A DNA stretch of 64,000 nt. It comes from Streptomyces sp. CoH27 (GTDB lineage Bacteria > Actinomycetota > Actinomycetes > Streptomycetales > Streptomycetaceae). The notes below the pieces were generated by a model. The model saw nothing but the letters and a program-made list of their open reading frames with translations. It ran no database searches and was not told where the DNA came from. A program made the translations under genes and the position numbers. Of the stretch, positions 34,443-43,330 are shown piece by piece; the first letter of the stretch is position 1, and every line of letters starts with the position of its first letter. The DNA lies in the NCBI RefSeq assembly GCF_020181035.1, contig NZ_JAIQYY010000007.1, positions 1 through 64,000 on the forward strand, read 5' to 3'.

Positions 34443-36380
34443 CTAAGCCCCACCCACCGCCGTGAGCAGAGCGAGGGGCGCCGCAGCCGACCGGGACTCC
34501 CGCACACAGGCGTGCGGATACGGCACCGGCTCCGGATGCGTGTCCCGGCCGTACCCCGCCAGCACCTCGGGCAACCGATGCCCGCCCATGGTCGCCGCAT
34601 CGACCAGCGCATGAGCGACCACCCGAGCCTCGTCATGCAGCCCGTACCGTGCCAGCCCCAGCGTGATCAGCGCGTTGTCATGGGGCCAGACGGAACCCCG
34701 GTGATAGGAGAGCGGATGGTACGCCGACTGGCCGGAGGCCACCGTGCGGACCCCCCAGCCGGAGAAGAAGTCCGGCTCCAGCAGCCGTCGGCCCACCACC
34801 TCGCCGTACTCCTTGTCCAGCAGCCCCGACCACAGCAGATGCCCGGCGTCGGAGGCGAGCGCGTCCACGCGCCGGCCGTCGCCGTCGAGCGCGAGGGCCG
34901 GGAAGGAGTGCTCCGGCATCCAGAAGTCCCGCTGGAAACGGTCCCGCAGATCGGCGGCCGCCTGCTCCAGCAGCGCGGCGTACGTCTCGTCGGCCCACAC
35001 CGTCCGCGCCACCCACGCCGTGCGGCGCAGCGCGTCGTACGCGTACCCCTGCGCGCCCGCCGCCATCACCGCGCCGGTGGGCCGGGTGCCGTCGGCGGAG
35101 CAGATCGCGCCGGGGGAGTCCTTCCAGTTCTGGTTGGCGAGACCGCCCTCGTCGGCGCGGTAGACGAGGTAGCCGCGCGAGGTCAGCCCGCCGTGGTCCA
35201 GCATCCAGCCGACGGCGGCACGCGCGTGCGTCTCCAGACGGCGGGCCAGGGCCGAGTCCCCGGTGTGCTCGACGTACGCGCCGAGCAGGATCAGGAACAG
35301 CGGGGTCGCGTCGACGGAGCCGTAGTACCGCCCGAACGGCACCTGCCCGAAGTGCGCCAGCTCCCCGTGCCGTACCTCGTGCACGATCTTGCCGGGCTGG
35401 GCGACCGGGGACGGTCCGGAGCCGGTCGCCTGGGTCGCGGCCAGGGCGAGGAGCGTGGCGGCGGCCGGCCGTGGCCGGTACGGCAGCGCGAACAGGGAGG
35501 TGAGCAGGGCGTCCCGGCCGAGCAGGGTCAGGAACCAGGGCGCGCCGGCGGCCGGGACGCGCAGCTCCTCGCCGTCCGGTCCGGTGGCCGGCACCTGGAG
35601 CACGGCCAGGTCCGCGAGCCCGCGCGCACAGGCCGCGGACAGCTCCGGCCAGCCGGCCGGGAAGGCCACGCCCTCCATGAACTCCGTTTCCAGCGCCGCC
35701 CGTTGCTCCTGTATGGCGGCCGGGTCGCGGGGCACGCGCAGGGCCCGCTTCTCGCCGTGCGGGCGGGCGATCACGCGCAGCACCAGCTCCGTCGTGCCGT
35801 GCGCCGCGAGGTCGAGGGCCCACACCAGGCGGCGGGCACCGGTGCCGGTCTCCTCCACGGCGTCGGGCGCCGGGTCGGCCGTGATCGACGTACGGGAGTG
35901 CCATTCGGCGCGCCGGTAGGTGAACTCGATCCCGTCGTCCAGGATCTGGCGGGAGCGTACGGCGCCGGGCTTGACGTAGGTGCGGTGGTCGGCGCGCAGC
36001 TCGAACTGGTCGGTGAAGTCGGCGTCCACGGTGAGGGCGAGCCGGACGGTGGTCGGCACCGGGCGGTTGCTGGTGACCCGCAGGGACTCCGTGAACGAGC
36101 TGTCCCCGACGGCCTGTTCCCGGAAGACGGTGTGCGCCGGGGGCTCCCGCCGGCCGCCGCGCGGGACCAGTACGCAGCGGGCCGCGTCCGCGTCGGTGAC
36201 CGGGGTGAGCACCTCGGGCACGGCGCCGTCGAGGGTGAGCTGCCAGCGGCTGAGGTGCCGGGCGTCCCGGACGAACAACCCGTCCGGGGCGCCGCTGCCC
36301 CGGACCCCGCTGATGTCGCCCCGGTCGCCCACGGCGGCGAACGTCGCCCCGTGCACGAGCAGATGATGCCGGTCCGTCAT
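34443..36380 (-). CDS. Amylo-alpha-1,6-glucosidase-like protein
   Basis: The 645-residue product has an N-terminal beta-sandwich (about 1-230) of the glycogen-debranching N-terminal type and a C-terminal (alpha/alpha)6 barrel with TLLGRDALLTSLFALPYRP, DGGLTSRGYLVYRADEGGLANQNW and HRGSVWPHDNALITLGLARYG. These conserved acidic positions suit inverting or retaining action on alpha-linked glucans or small glycosides. It overlaps the following glycosidase gene by four bases (36377-36380). The true substrate is unknown. Confidence 0.8.
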   Translation of the reverse strand: MTDRHHLLVHGATFAAVGDRGDISGVRGSGAPDGLFVRDARHLSRWQLTLDGAVPEVLTPVTDADAARCVLVPRGGRREPPAHTVFREQAVGDSSFTESLRVTSNRPVPTTVRLALTVDADFTDQFELRADHRTYVKPGAVRSRQILDDGIEFTYRRAEWHSRTSITADPAPDAVEETGTGARRLVWALDLAAHGTTELVLRVIARPHGEKRALRVPRDPAAIQEQRAALETEFMEGVAFPAGWPELSAACARGLADLAVLQVPATGPDGEELRVPAAGAPWFLTLLGRDALLTSLFALPYRPRPAAATLLALAATQATGSGPSPVAQPGKIVHEVRHGELAHFGQVPFGRYYGSVDATPLFLILLGAYVEHTGDSALARRLETHARAAVGWMLDHGGLTSRGYLVYRADEGGLANQNWKDSPGAICSADGTRPTGAVMAAGAQGYAYDALRRTAWVARTVWADETYAALLEQAAADLRDRFQRDFWMPEHSFPALALDGDGRRVDALASDAGHLLWSGLLDKEYGEVVGRRLLEPDFFSGWGVRTVASGQSAYHPLSYHRGSVWPHDNALITLGLARYGLHDEARVVAHALVDAATMGGHRLPEVLAGYGRDTHPEPVPYPHACVRESRSAAAPLALLTAVGGA

Positions 36381-37828
36381 CGCCGGTCCCCTCCTTTGTC
36401 ACTCGTGTCGAACGTGTCGGTGGCCGGGCTGGACACGCCCTCGCGGGCGCCCTTGACAAGCTCTTGGTGCAGCTCGTGATGCAGGTCCAGGGCGAGGGCC
36501 GCGGTCCAGCCGAAGCCGGTCGCGCCGCAGGCCTCGCCGGTGTACGGGTCGACGTACTCGGCGAAGCCGGTGGTGTCGGCGAGGTGGAGTACGGCCGCGC
36601 GCAGGGCGTCGGCCAGGTGCAGCTCCCCGTGCGCGCGCAGGCCCCGCTCCAGCAGCCAGCTGGTGTTGAACCAGGCGGGCCCGCGCCAGTACCGGTGCGG
36701 GTCGAAGGCCTCGCCGAGGAGGTCGTAGCTGGGGGCGAGCCGGGTGCGGTCGCCGAGCGAGAAGTGGGGGCCGCGCAGTGTCCGTACGAGGGCGCCGACG
36801 AGGTCCCTGGGCAGGCCGGGGAGGAGGAGCGGGACCAGCCCGGACACGCCCCGTTCCTGGATCAGCCCCCCGCCCTTCAGGTCCCGGCACAGGAACATGC
36901 CCGCCGCCGGGTCCCACAGCCGCTCCACCAGCGCCGCCGTGAGCCGTTCCGCGCGCGCGTGCCGGGCGGTGCCGGTCGCCCCCAGTTCCTCGGCGATCCG
37001 GGCGAGCGCGTGCTCGGAGGCGATGAGCAGGGCGTTGAACGCGGGGTCCTCGACCGCGAACTCCCCCTGCCCGTCGGCGTATCCGGCATCCCGGTAGTCC
37101 GCGGCCAGCCGCACGTACCGCCCGTAGTCCAGATCCGTCGGCCGGTCCTCGGCGGCCCCGTGGTCGAGGTCGGCGCGGCGGAAGGAGCGGGCCGGGGCCG
37201 GGGTGATCCGGGCCAGCGGGGCGTCCCAGCAGGGGCTGTTGTCCATGCCCTGCTCCCAGGGGTGGACGACCGACGCCAGCCCGCCGCCGCCCAGGTCGCG
37301 CCGGTGCAGCAGATAGCGGTGCCAGGCGGCCAGGCGCGGGTAGACCCGGGCCAGGAAGCCGCGGGAGCGGGACGTCTCGGGGTCGGCGTGGTGCACCAGC
37401 CAGGCCGCGAGCGCGTGCACCGGTGGCTGCACGATGCCCGACGTCTGTACGGTGCGCGGGGCGCCCGCGGTGTGCCCGGCGGTGGAGGAGCGCCAGAAGT
37501 CGGGGCTCGGGAAGTAGGCGTCGAGCGGTACGGAGGGGTTGAAGACGATGTGCGGGACGCGTCCGTCGGCCCACTGGGCGGCCAGCAGCGTCTCCAGCTC
37601 GGTCTGCGCCCGCAGCGGCGAGACATGCCGCAGGCCGATGGCGATGAACGCCGAGTCCCAGGACCACTGGTGCGGATACAGGCTCCGGGACGGCACGGTC
37701 GCCCGGCCCGTCCAGTTCGCCTCCAGCACCCGGGCCGCCCTGACGTGCAGGGAATCGCTGGAGCCCGGGGGATCGTATGCGATCTCGAACTCGGTGGAAC
37801 GGCTGGTGAGCTGGGCAGTGCGGTCCAC
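36377..37828 (-). CDS. MGH1-like (GH63/trehalase-like) glycoside hydrolase
   Basis: The 483-residue product has the (alpha/alpha)6-barrel features of the GH63/mannosylglycerate-hydrolase group: SLYPHQWSWDSAFIAIGLRH, then YWRGPAWFNTSWLLERGL and GEACGATGFGWTAALALDL. Such enzymes hydrolyse osmolyte-type glycosides or trehalose-like sugars. GTG at 37828 has GGGGAG just upstream. It is the first gene of a two-gene operon with the debranching-like gene and is divergent from the ROK regulator, which likely controls the pair. Confidence 0.8.
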   Translation of the reverse strand: MDRTAQLTSRSTEFEIAYDPPGSSDSLHVRAARVLEANWTGRATVPSRSLYPHQWSWDSAFIAIGLRHVSPLRAQTELETLLAAQWADGRVPHIVFNPSVPLDAYFPSPDFWRSSTAGHTAGAPRTVQTSGIVQPPVHALAAWLVHHADPETSRSRGFLARVYPRLAAWHRYLLHRRDLGGGGLASVVHPWEQGMDNSPCWDAPLARITPAPARSFRRADLDHGAAEDRPTDLDYGRYVRLAADYRDAGYADGQGEFAVEDPAFNALLIASEHALARIAEELGATGTARHARAERLTAALVERLWDPAAGMFLCRDLKGGGLIQERGVSGLVPLLLPGLPRDLVGALVRTLRGPHFSLGDRTRLAPSYDLLGEAFDPHRYWRGPAWFNTSWLLERGLRAHGELHLADALRAAVLHLADTTGFAEYVDPYTGEACGATGFGWTAALALDLHHELHQELVKGAREGVSSPATDTFDTSDKGGDRR

Positions 37829-37916
37829 TCGGGGCTCCCCGAAGACTGAAGACGCCCGGCCGGGCCGACCGGGTTTGGCTATGTCTACCGTAGGGTTACG
37901 TCTATTTAACACGCAA

Positions 37917-37939
37917 AACTCACTATGTAATGCAGAGTT
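37917..37939. promoter_or_regulatory. Candidate ROK operator
   Basis: An inverted repeat AACTC (37917-37921) and GAGTT (37935-37939), 13 bases apart, lies in the 132 bases between the glycosidase operon and the divergent ROK gene. The surrounding sequence is unusually AT-rich. This is a candidate site only. Confidence 0.4.
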
Positions 37940-37960
37940 GGGAAACACAAGGGGGTGCGC

Positions 37961-39184
37961 ATGACTGGACGTCCGGGAAGAGCTGTCAGGAGCGGCGGCG
38001 CCCAGGTCGGCGCCGGAGACCTGCTCGAACTGGTGCGCAGTGGGCGGGCGGTGACGCGGGGTGCGCTGCAGCAGGTGACCGGGCTGTCCCGGGCCACCGT
38101 CGGCCAGCGCCTGGACCGGCTGTTCCGGGCCGGCTGGCTGCGCGAGGGCGCCGGCGGCCCGGTCGATTCACCGCTCGGCGGCCGCCCCTCCATCACCCTG
38201 GAGTTCGACGGCTCCCACGCCGTCGTCCTCGCCGCCGACCTGGACACCCGGCACGCCCGCGCGGCCGTCCTCTCCCTGACCGGCGAGATACTCGCGGAGC
38301 ATGCGGGCACGCTGGTGGTCGAGGACGGCCCGGAGACCGTACTGGCCGAACTCGGGCGCTGGTTCGGCGAACTGCTGGAGAAGGCCGGGCATCCGGCGGC
38401 GGAGGTCTGCGGCATCGGGCTCGCGGTGCCCGGCCCGGTGGACAGCGAGACCGGCCGGGTGGTGCAGCCGCCGATGATGCCGGGCTGGGACGGCTACGAC
38501 ATACGGGGCCGCCTCTCCCGCGCCTTCACCGAGCACACCGGGGCCCCGCCCGTCCCCGTCCTGGTCGACAACGACGCCAACCTCATGGCGTACGGCGAAC
38601 AGCGCGCCGGACACCCGGACTGCCGGGCGTTCGTGCTGGTCAAGGTCTCGACCGGTATCGGTGCCGGGGTCGTCGTGGACGGCTCCGTCTACCGGGGGAT
38701 CGACGGCGGGGCCGGTGACATCGGGCACATCCGGGTCGGCGCGGACGCGCTGTGCCGGTGCGGTTCGTACGGCTGTCTCGCCGCCGTCGCGAGCGGCGGG
38801 GCCGTGGCCCGGCGGCTGGCCGAGTCCGGGGTGCCGGCGGCCTCCGGCTCGGACGTACGGGACCTGCTGGCCGCCGGGCATCCGGAGGCGGCGGCGCTGG
38901 CCCGGGAGGCGGGGCGCCGGGTCGGGGACGTGCTGGCGACGGTCGTGACCCTTCTCAACCCCGGCGTGCTGATGATCGCCGGCGATCTGGCCGGAACCCC
39001 CTTCCTCACCGGCGTGCGCGAACTGCTCTACCAGCGGGCGCTGCCCCGCTCCACGGCCCACCTGGACGTCCTCACCTCCCGGCTCGGCGAGCGGGCCGCG
39101 CTCATCGGAGCGGGGGCCCTGGTCGTGGAACACCTCTACGCGCCGGAGCGGGTGGAGGAGCGCCTGCTGGCGCTGGGTGTGTGA
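37961..39184 (+). CDS. ROK-family transcriptional regulator
   Basis: The 407-residue protein has an N-terminal winged helix (about 17-70; LLELVRSGRAVTRGALQQVTG and SRATVGQRLDRL) and a sugar-kinase-like ROK domain with KVSTGIGAGVVVDGSVYRG, GGAGDIGHIRVG and the zinc-binding CRCGSYGCLAAVASG. ROK regulators sense sugars or phosphosugars and usually repress divergent catabolic genes. ATG at 37961 has GGGGG five bases upstream; a GTG two codons earlier is an alternative. The likely targets are the divergent glycosidases. Confidence 0.9.
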   Translation: MTGRPGRAVRSGGAQVGAGDLLELVRSGRAVTRGALQQVTGLSRATVGQRLDRLFRAGWLREGAGGPVDSPLGGRPSITLEFDGSHAVVLAADLDTRHARAAVLSLTGEILAEHAGTLVVEDGPETVLAELGRWFGELLEKAGHPAAEVCGIGLAVPGPVDSETGRVVQPPMMPGWDGYDIRGRLSRAFTEHTGAPPVPVLVDNDANLMAYGEQRAGHPDCRAFVLVKVSTGIGAGVVVDGSVYRGIDGGAGDIGHIRVGADALCRCGSYGCLAAVASGGAVARRLAESGVPAASGSDVRDLLAAGHPEAAALAREAGRRVGDVLATVVTLLNPGVLMIAGDLAGTPFLTGVRELLYQRALPRSTAHLDVLTSRLGERAALIGAGALVVEHLYAPERVEERLLALGV

Positions 39185-39223
39185 CAGGGGCGTGTGACAT
39201 GGCTGTTTCCGGGTACCTGAAGC

Positions 39224-39263
39224 GGTCCGCAGTGGTCCGCGGCCGGTCCTGCAATCGGTCCGC
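39224..39263. repeat. Four iterated GGTCCGC-type motifs
   Basis: GGTCCGC occurs at 39224, 39234 and 39257, with a variant GGTCCT at 39245, in one orientation and with 10-12 base spacing. The array lies in the 454-base gap 39185-39638 between the ROK gene and ppdK. That gap also holds the hairpins at 39358-39386 and 39562-39592 and no convincing gene. The helical spacing hints at a multi-site protein-binding element. Confidence 0.6.
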
Positions 39264-39357
39264 ATGGTGAAATCCGGGCCGCTGTGGCAGCGTGATTCTC
39301 GCCACCCTTGATAAGGGCTGCGCTCAGATGAGCGGATCATGGGCGACTGCACTTCTC

Positions 39358-39386
39358 CAAGGGGTGGCACTGGGTGCCACCCCTTG
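39358..39386 (+). terminator. Strong hairpin, possible terminator of a small transcript
   Basis: A perfect 13-bp stem CAAGGGGTGGCAC (39358-39370), loop TGG, then GTGCCACCCCTTG (39374-39386). It lies 173 bases after the ROK stop and about 250 bases before ppdK, so it could end the ROK message or a short non-coding RNA. The T-run is weak (TTG). Confidence 0.55.
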
Positions 39387-39561
39387 ATCGTTCATCGATC
39401 GAAAACAGACGTGCACGATGGGCGCTCATGTGAGCAGAAAATCCGGCATCTGGGCGTACTTGCGTTCAAGAAGTGAAAACATAAACGGGCCACGGCTTGC
39501 CAAGCCTTGACTTTCGATCCAGTGGCGGACGGGTGGTTACAGGCGCATGACGGGCAAGTGG

Positions 39562-39592
39562 ACATACCCATAGACCTTCGATCTGGGTATGT
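39562..39592 (+). promoter_or_regulatory. Hairpin in the ppdK 5' leader
   Basis: A perfect 9-bp inverted repeat ACATACCCA (39562-39570) and TGGGTATGT (39584-39592) with a 13-base loop lies 46 bases before the ppdK start. It could be an RNA hairpin in the untranslated leader or a protein operator. Confidence 0.5.
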
Positions 39593-39638
39593 TCCTGGCC
39601 GTCAGGGCAGCCACCGTGGCCTCAAGGAGTCGAGACCC

Positions 39639-42359
39639 GTGTCGGAAAACAAAGATCCCCACGTAGCGAAGTTCGTTTACGACTTCACCGAGGGAAACAA
39701 GGACCTCAAGGACCTCCTCGGTGGCAAGGGCGCCAACCTCGCCGAGATGACCAACCTCGGTCTGCCGGTCCCTCCCGGCTTCACCATCACCACGGAGGCC
39801 TGCAAGGTCTACCTGGACAGCGGCGAGGAGCCCGCGGACCTGCGTGACGAGGTGAGTGCACACCTCGACGCCCTTGAGCAGCGGATGGGCAAGAAGCTCG
39901 GCCAGGCCGACAACCCCCTCCTCGTGTCCGTCCGCTCCGGCGCGAAGTTCTCCATGCCCGGCATGATGGACACCGTCCTGAACATCGGCCTCTCCGACAA
40001 GTCGGTGCAGGGCCTGGCCAAGCAGGCCGGCGACGACCGGTTCGCCTGGGACTCCTACCGCCGCCTCATCCAGATGTTCGGCAAGACCGTCCTCGGCGTC
40101 GACGGCGAGCTCTTCGAGGAGGCCCTCGACAAGGCCAAGGAGGCCAAGAAGGTCACGGTCGACACCGACCTGGAGGCCGCCGACCTGAAGAAGCTGGTCA
40201 CCACCTTCAAGAAGATCGTCAAGAAGGAGGCAGGCCGGGACTTCCCGCAGGACCCGCGCGAGCAGATGGACCTCGCCATCAAGGCGGTCTTCGACTCCTG
40301 GAACGGCGACCGCGCCAAGCTGTACCGCCGCCAGGAGCGCATCCCGCACGACCTCGGCACGGCCGTCAACGTCTGCTCGATGGTCTTCGGCAACCTGGGC
40401 CCCGACTCCGGCACGGGCGTCGCCTTCACCCGCGACCCCGCCTCCGGCCACCAGGGCGTCTACGGCGACTACCTCCAGAACGCCCAGGGCGAGGACGTGG
40501 TCGCGGGCATCCGCAACACCGTCCCGCTGGCGGAGCTGGAGTCGATCGACAAGAAGTCGTACGACCAGCTCATGCAGATCATGGAGACCCTGGAGAACCA
40601 CTACAAGGACCTCTGCGACATCGAGTTCACCATCGAGCGCGGTCAGCTGTGGATGCTCCAGACGCGCGTCGGCAAGCGCACCGCCGGGGCCGCCTTCCGG
40701 ATCGCCACCCAGCTCGTCGACCAGGGCCTGATCGACGAGACGGAGGCCCTCCAGCGCGTCACCGGCGCCCAGCTGGCCCAGCTGATGTTCCCGCGCTTCG
40801 ACGAGCACGCGAAGGTCGACAAGGTCGCGCGCGGCATCGCCGCATCGCCCGGCGCCGCGGTGGGCAGGGCGGTCTTCGACTCCTACACGGCCGTGAAGTG
40901 GTCCCGCTCGGGCGAGAAGGTCATCCTGGTCCGCCGGGAGACCAACCCCGACGACCTGGACGGCATGATCGCGGCCGAGGGCATCCTCACGTCGCGCGGC
41001 GGCAAGACGTCCCACGCGGCCGTGGTCGCCCGGGGCATGGGCAAGACCTGTGTCTGCGGCGCGGAGGAGCTGGAGGTCGACACCAAGCGCCGCCGCATGA
41101 CCGTCCCCGGCGGCCAGGTGGTGGAGGAGGGCGACCTGATCTCCATCGACGGCTCCTCCGGCAAGGTCTACCTGGGCGAGGTCCCGGTCGTCCCGTCCCC
41201 CGTGGTGGAGTACTTCGAGGGCCGGATGCACGCGGGCGCCCACGACGCCGACGAGCTGGTCGAGGCCGTGCACCGGATCATGGCGTTCGCCGACCGCAAG
41301 CGTCGGCTGCGGGTGCGGGCCAACGCGGACAACGCCGAGGACGCGCTGCGCGCCCGTCGCTTCGGCGCACAGGGCATCGGCCTGTGCCGCACGGAGCACA
41401 TGTTCCTCGGCGACCGCCGTGAGCTGGTCGAGCGCCTCATCCTGGCCGACACGGAGGACGAGCGCGAGGAGAGCCTGAAGGCGCTGCTCCCGCTGCAGAA
41501 GCAGGACTTCGTGGAGCTGTTCTCGGCGATGGACGGCCTGCCGGTCACCATCCGTCTCCTCGATCCGCCGCTGCACGAGTTCCTGCCGGACATCACGGAG
41601 CTCTCGGTCCGCGTGGCCCTGGCCGAGTCCCGCCAGGAGCCGCACGAGAACGAACTGCGCCTGCTCCAGGCGGTCCACCGCCTGCACGAGCAGAACCCGA
41701 TGCTGGGCCTGCGCGGCGTACGCCTCGGCCTGGTCATCCCCGGCCTGTTCACCATGCAGGTACGCGCGATCGCGGAAGCGGCGGCCGAACGCAAGAACGC
41801 CAAGGGCGACCCGCGCGCCGAGATCATGATCCCGCTCGTCGGCACCGTCCAGGAGCTGGAGATCGTGCGCGAGGAGGCCGACCAGGTCATCGCCGAGGTC
41901 CAGGCGGCGACGGGCACCGAGCTGAAGCTGGCCATCGGCACGATGATCGAGCTGCCGCGAGCCGCCCTCACGGCCGGCCAGATCGCGGAGGCGGCGGAGT
42001 TCTTCTCCTTCGGCACCAACGACCTGACCCAGACGGTCTGGGGCTTCTCCCGGGACGACGTGGAGGCCTCGTTCTTCACGGCATACCTGGAGAAGGGCAT
42101 CTTCGGCGTCTCCCCGTTCGAGACCATCGACAAGGACGGCGTGGGCTCCCTGGTCAAGGCGGCGGCGGAAGCCGGCCGCCGCACCCGCCCCGACCTCAAG
42201 CTCGGCGTCTGCGGCGAACACGGCGGCGACCCGGAGTCGGTCCACTTCTTCCACGAGGCCGGCCTGGACTACGTCTCCTGCTCCCCGTTCCGCATCCCGG
42301 TCGCCCGCCTGGAGGCCGGCCGCGCCGCCACGCAGTCGGCGGGCAGCGACCACCGATAG
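39639..42359 (+). CDS. ppdK: Pyruvate, phosphate dikinase
   Basis: PPDK interconverts pyruvate, ATP and phosphate with PEP, AMP and pyrophosphate, and links the C3 pool to gluconeogenesis. The 906-residue product has the ATP-grasp domain (FVYDFTEGNKDLKDLLGGKGANLAEMTNLGLPVPPGFT), the swivelling phosphohistidine domain (ILTSRGGKTSHAAVVARGMGKTCVCGAEELE) and the C-terminal PEP/pyruvate barrel (SFGTNDLTQTVWGFSRDD and CGEHGGDPESVHFF). GTG at 39639 has AAGGAG upstream and gives the usual length. Codon use is strongly biased, as in a highly expressed gene. Confidence 0.97.
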   Translation: MSENKDPHVAKFVYDFTEGNKDLKDLLGGKGANLAEMTNLGLPVPPGFTITTEACKVYLDSGEEPADLRDEVSAHLDALEQRMGKKLGQADNPLLVSVRSGAKFSMPGMMDTVLNIGLSDKSVQGLAKQAGDDRFAWDSYRRLIQMFGKTVLGVDGELFEEALDKAKEAKKVTVDTDLEAADLKKLVTTFKKIVKKEAGRDFPQDPREQMDLAIKAVFDSWNGDRAKLYRRQERIPHDLGTAVNVCSMVFGNLGPDSGTGVAFTRDPASGHQGVYGDYLQNAQGEDVVAGIRNTVPLAELESIDKKSYDQLMQIMETLENHYKDLCDIEFTIERGQLWMLQTRVGKRTAGAAFRIATQLVDQGLIDETEALQRVTGAQLAQLMFPRFDEHAKVDKVARGIAASPGAAVGRAVFDSYTAVKWSRSGEKVILVRRETNPDDLDGMIAAEGILTSRGGKTSHAAVVARGMGKTCVCGAEELEVDTKRRRMTVPGGQVVEEGDLISIDGSSGKVYLGEVPVVPSPVVEYFEGRMHAGAHDADELVEAVHRIMAFADRKRRLRVRANADNAEDALRARRFGAQGIGLCRTEHMFLGDRRELVERLILADTEDEREESLKALLPLQKQDFVELFSAMDGLPVTIRLLDPPLHEFLPDITELSVRVALAESRQEPHENELRLLQAVHRLHEQNPMLGLRGVRLGLVIPGLFTMQVRAIAEAAAERKNAKGDPRAEIMIPLVGTVQELEIVREEADQVIAEVQAATGTELKLAIGTMIELPRAALTAGQIAEAAEFFSFGTNDLTQTVWGFSRDDVEASFFTAYLEKGIFGVSPFETIDKDGVGSLVKAAAEAGRRTRPDLKLGVCGEHGGDPESVHFFHEAGLDYVSCSPFRIPVARLEAGRAATQSAGSDHR

Positions 42360-42441
42360 GCCCTCGCGGGCCGGTTGAACCCCGGAGCCGCCGCTGGTCC
42401 CCGACCCTCACCGATCGGCGGCGGCTCCGGCGCATGAAAGA

Positions 42442-42478
42442 GGAGAGGCGGCACCCTGTGCGGGGGTGCCGCCTCTCC
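42442..42478. terminator. Bidirectional terminator after ppdK
   Basis: A perfect 15-bp stem runs from GGAGAGGCGGCACCC (42442-42456) to GGGTGCCGCCTCTCC (42464-42478) with a 7-base loop. It lies between the convergent ppdK and the sugar permease gene, and can serve both. Confidence 0.85.
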
Positions 42479-42496
42479 GGCGTGTCGGGCCGTGGC

Positions 42497-43330
42497 TCAG
42501 TCGATCCCCGACCGCTCCACCCCCGCCACGATCCACCGCTGGAAACACAGGAAGACCAGCAGCAGCGGCAGGACGGACATGACGGCGGCGACGAACAGCT
42601 CATGCAGCCGCACGACCTGGGACGTGGTGAAGGACGACAGCGCGACCTGCACCGTCCAGGCGCTCTGGTCCTGCCCGATCACCAGCGGCCACAGGAACGA
42701 GTTCCACGCCCCGAGGAACACGATCGTCCCGACGGCGGCGAACACCGGACGCGCGTTGGGAACGACCACGAGCCAGTACGTGCGCCAGTACCCGAGCCCG
42801 TCGACCTGGGCCGCGTCCTCCAGCTCCCGTGGAAATCCCAGGAAGTACTGCCGGAAGACGAAACAGGCGAAAGCGGAGAACAGCGTCGGGACGATCAGCC
42901 CGCGCAGCGTGGAGATCCAGCCCAGCGACGACACCAGCACGAAGCTCGGTACGAAGGTCACGGCGGCCGGGACCAGCAGGGTGCCGAGGATGCCGTAGAA
43001 GACCTTGTTCGCGTGCCGGTAGGGGATGCGGGCGAGCCCGTATCCGGCGAGGGAGGCCGGCAGCAGGGTGCCGACGGTCGTGGCCACGGCGATCAGCGCG
43101 GAGTTGAGCAGCGACCGGGCGAAGGGAACGGACGGATCGTCGAACAGCTCCCGGACGTTCCCCCACCTCAACTCACCTGGAAAGAACGTCCATCGGGGCG
43201 AGGTGATGTCCTGCTCGCTCGACAGCCCGTTGCGCACGAGCAGATAGAAGGGAATGAGGAAGAGCAGGGCGAGCACGATCAGCAGCACCACCCGCAGGGC
43301 CCGACCGGCCCGCACCAGGGCGTCATCCAT
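42497..43330 (-). CDS. Carbohydrate ABC transporter permease (MalG-like)
   Basis: This 277-residue membrane protein has six helices and the EAA-like coupling segment EDAAQVDGLGYWRTYWLVVVPNARP. It belongs to the MalG/CUT1 permease group. It overlaps the upstream permease gene by eight bases (43323-43330). No ATPase gene is present, which is normal for Streptomyces CUT1 systems that share the ATPase MsiK. Confidence 0.93.
   Translation of the reverse strand: MDDALVRAGRALRVVLLIVLALLFLIPFYLLVRNGLSSEQDITSPRWTFFPGELRWGNVRELFDDPSVPFARSLLNSALIAVATTVGTLLPASLAGYGLARIPYRHANKVFYGILGTLLVPAAVTFVPSFVLVSSLGWISTLRGLIVPTLFSAFACFVFRQYFLGFPRELEDAAQVDGLGYWRTYWLVVVPNARPVFAAVGTIVFLGAWNSFLWPLVIGQDQSAWTVQVALSSFTTSQVVRLHELFVAAVMSVLPLLLVFLCFQRWIVAGVERSGID

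Noticed and set aside
39328..39387. 19-residue ORF ending in the hairpin before ppdK
   Set aside because: Third-position GC is low for this genome and no good ribosome site precedes it, so coding is unlikely; the sequence is better viewed as a structured non-coding region.
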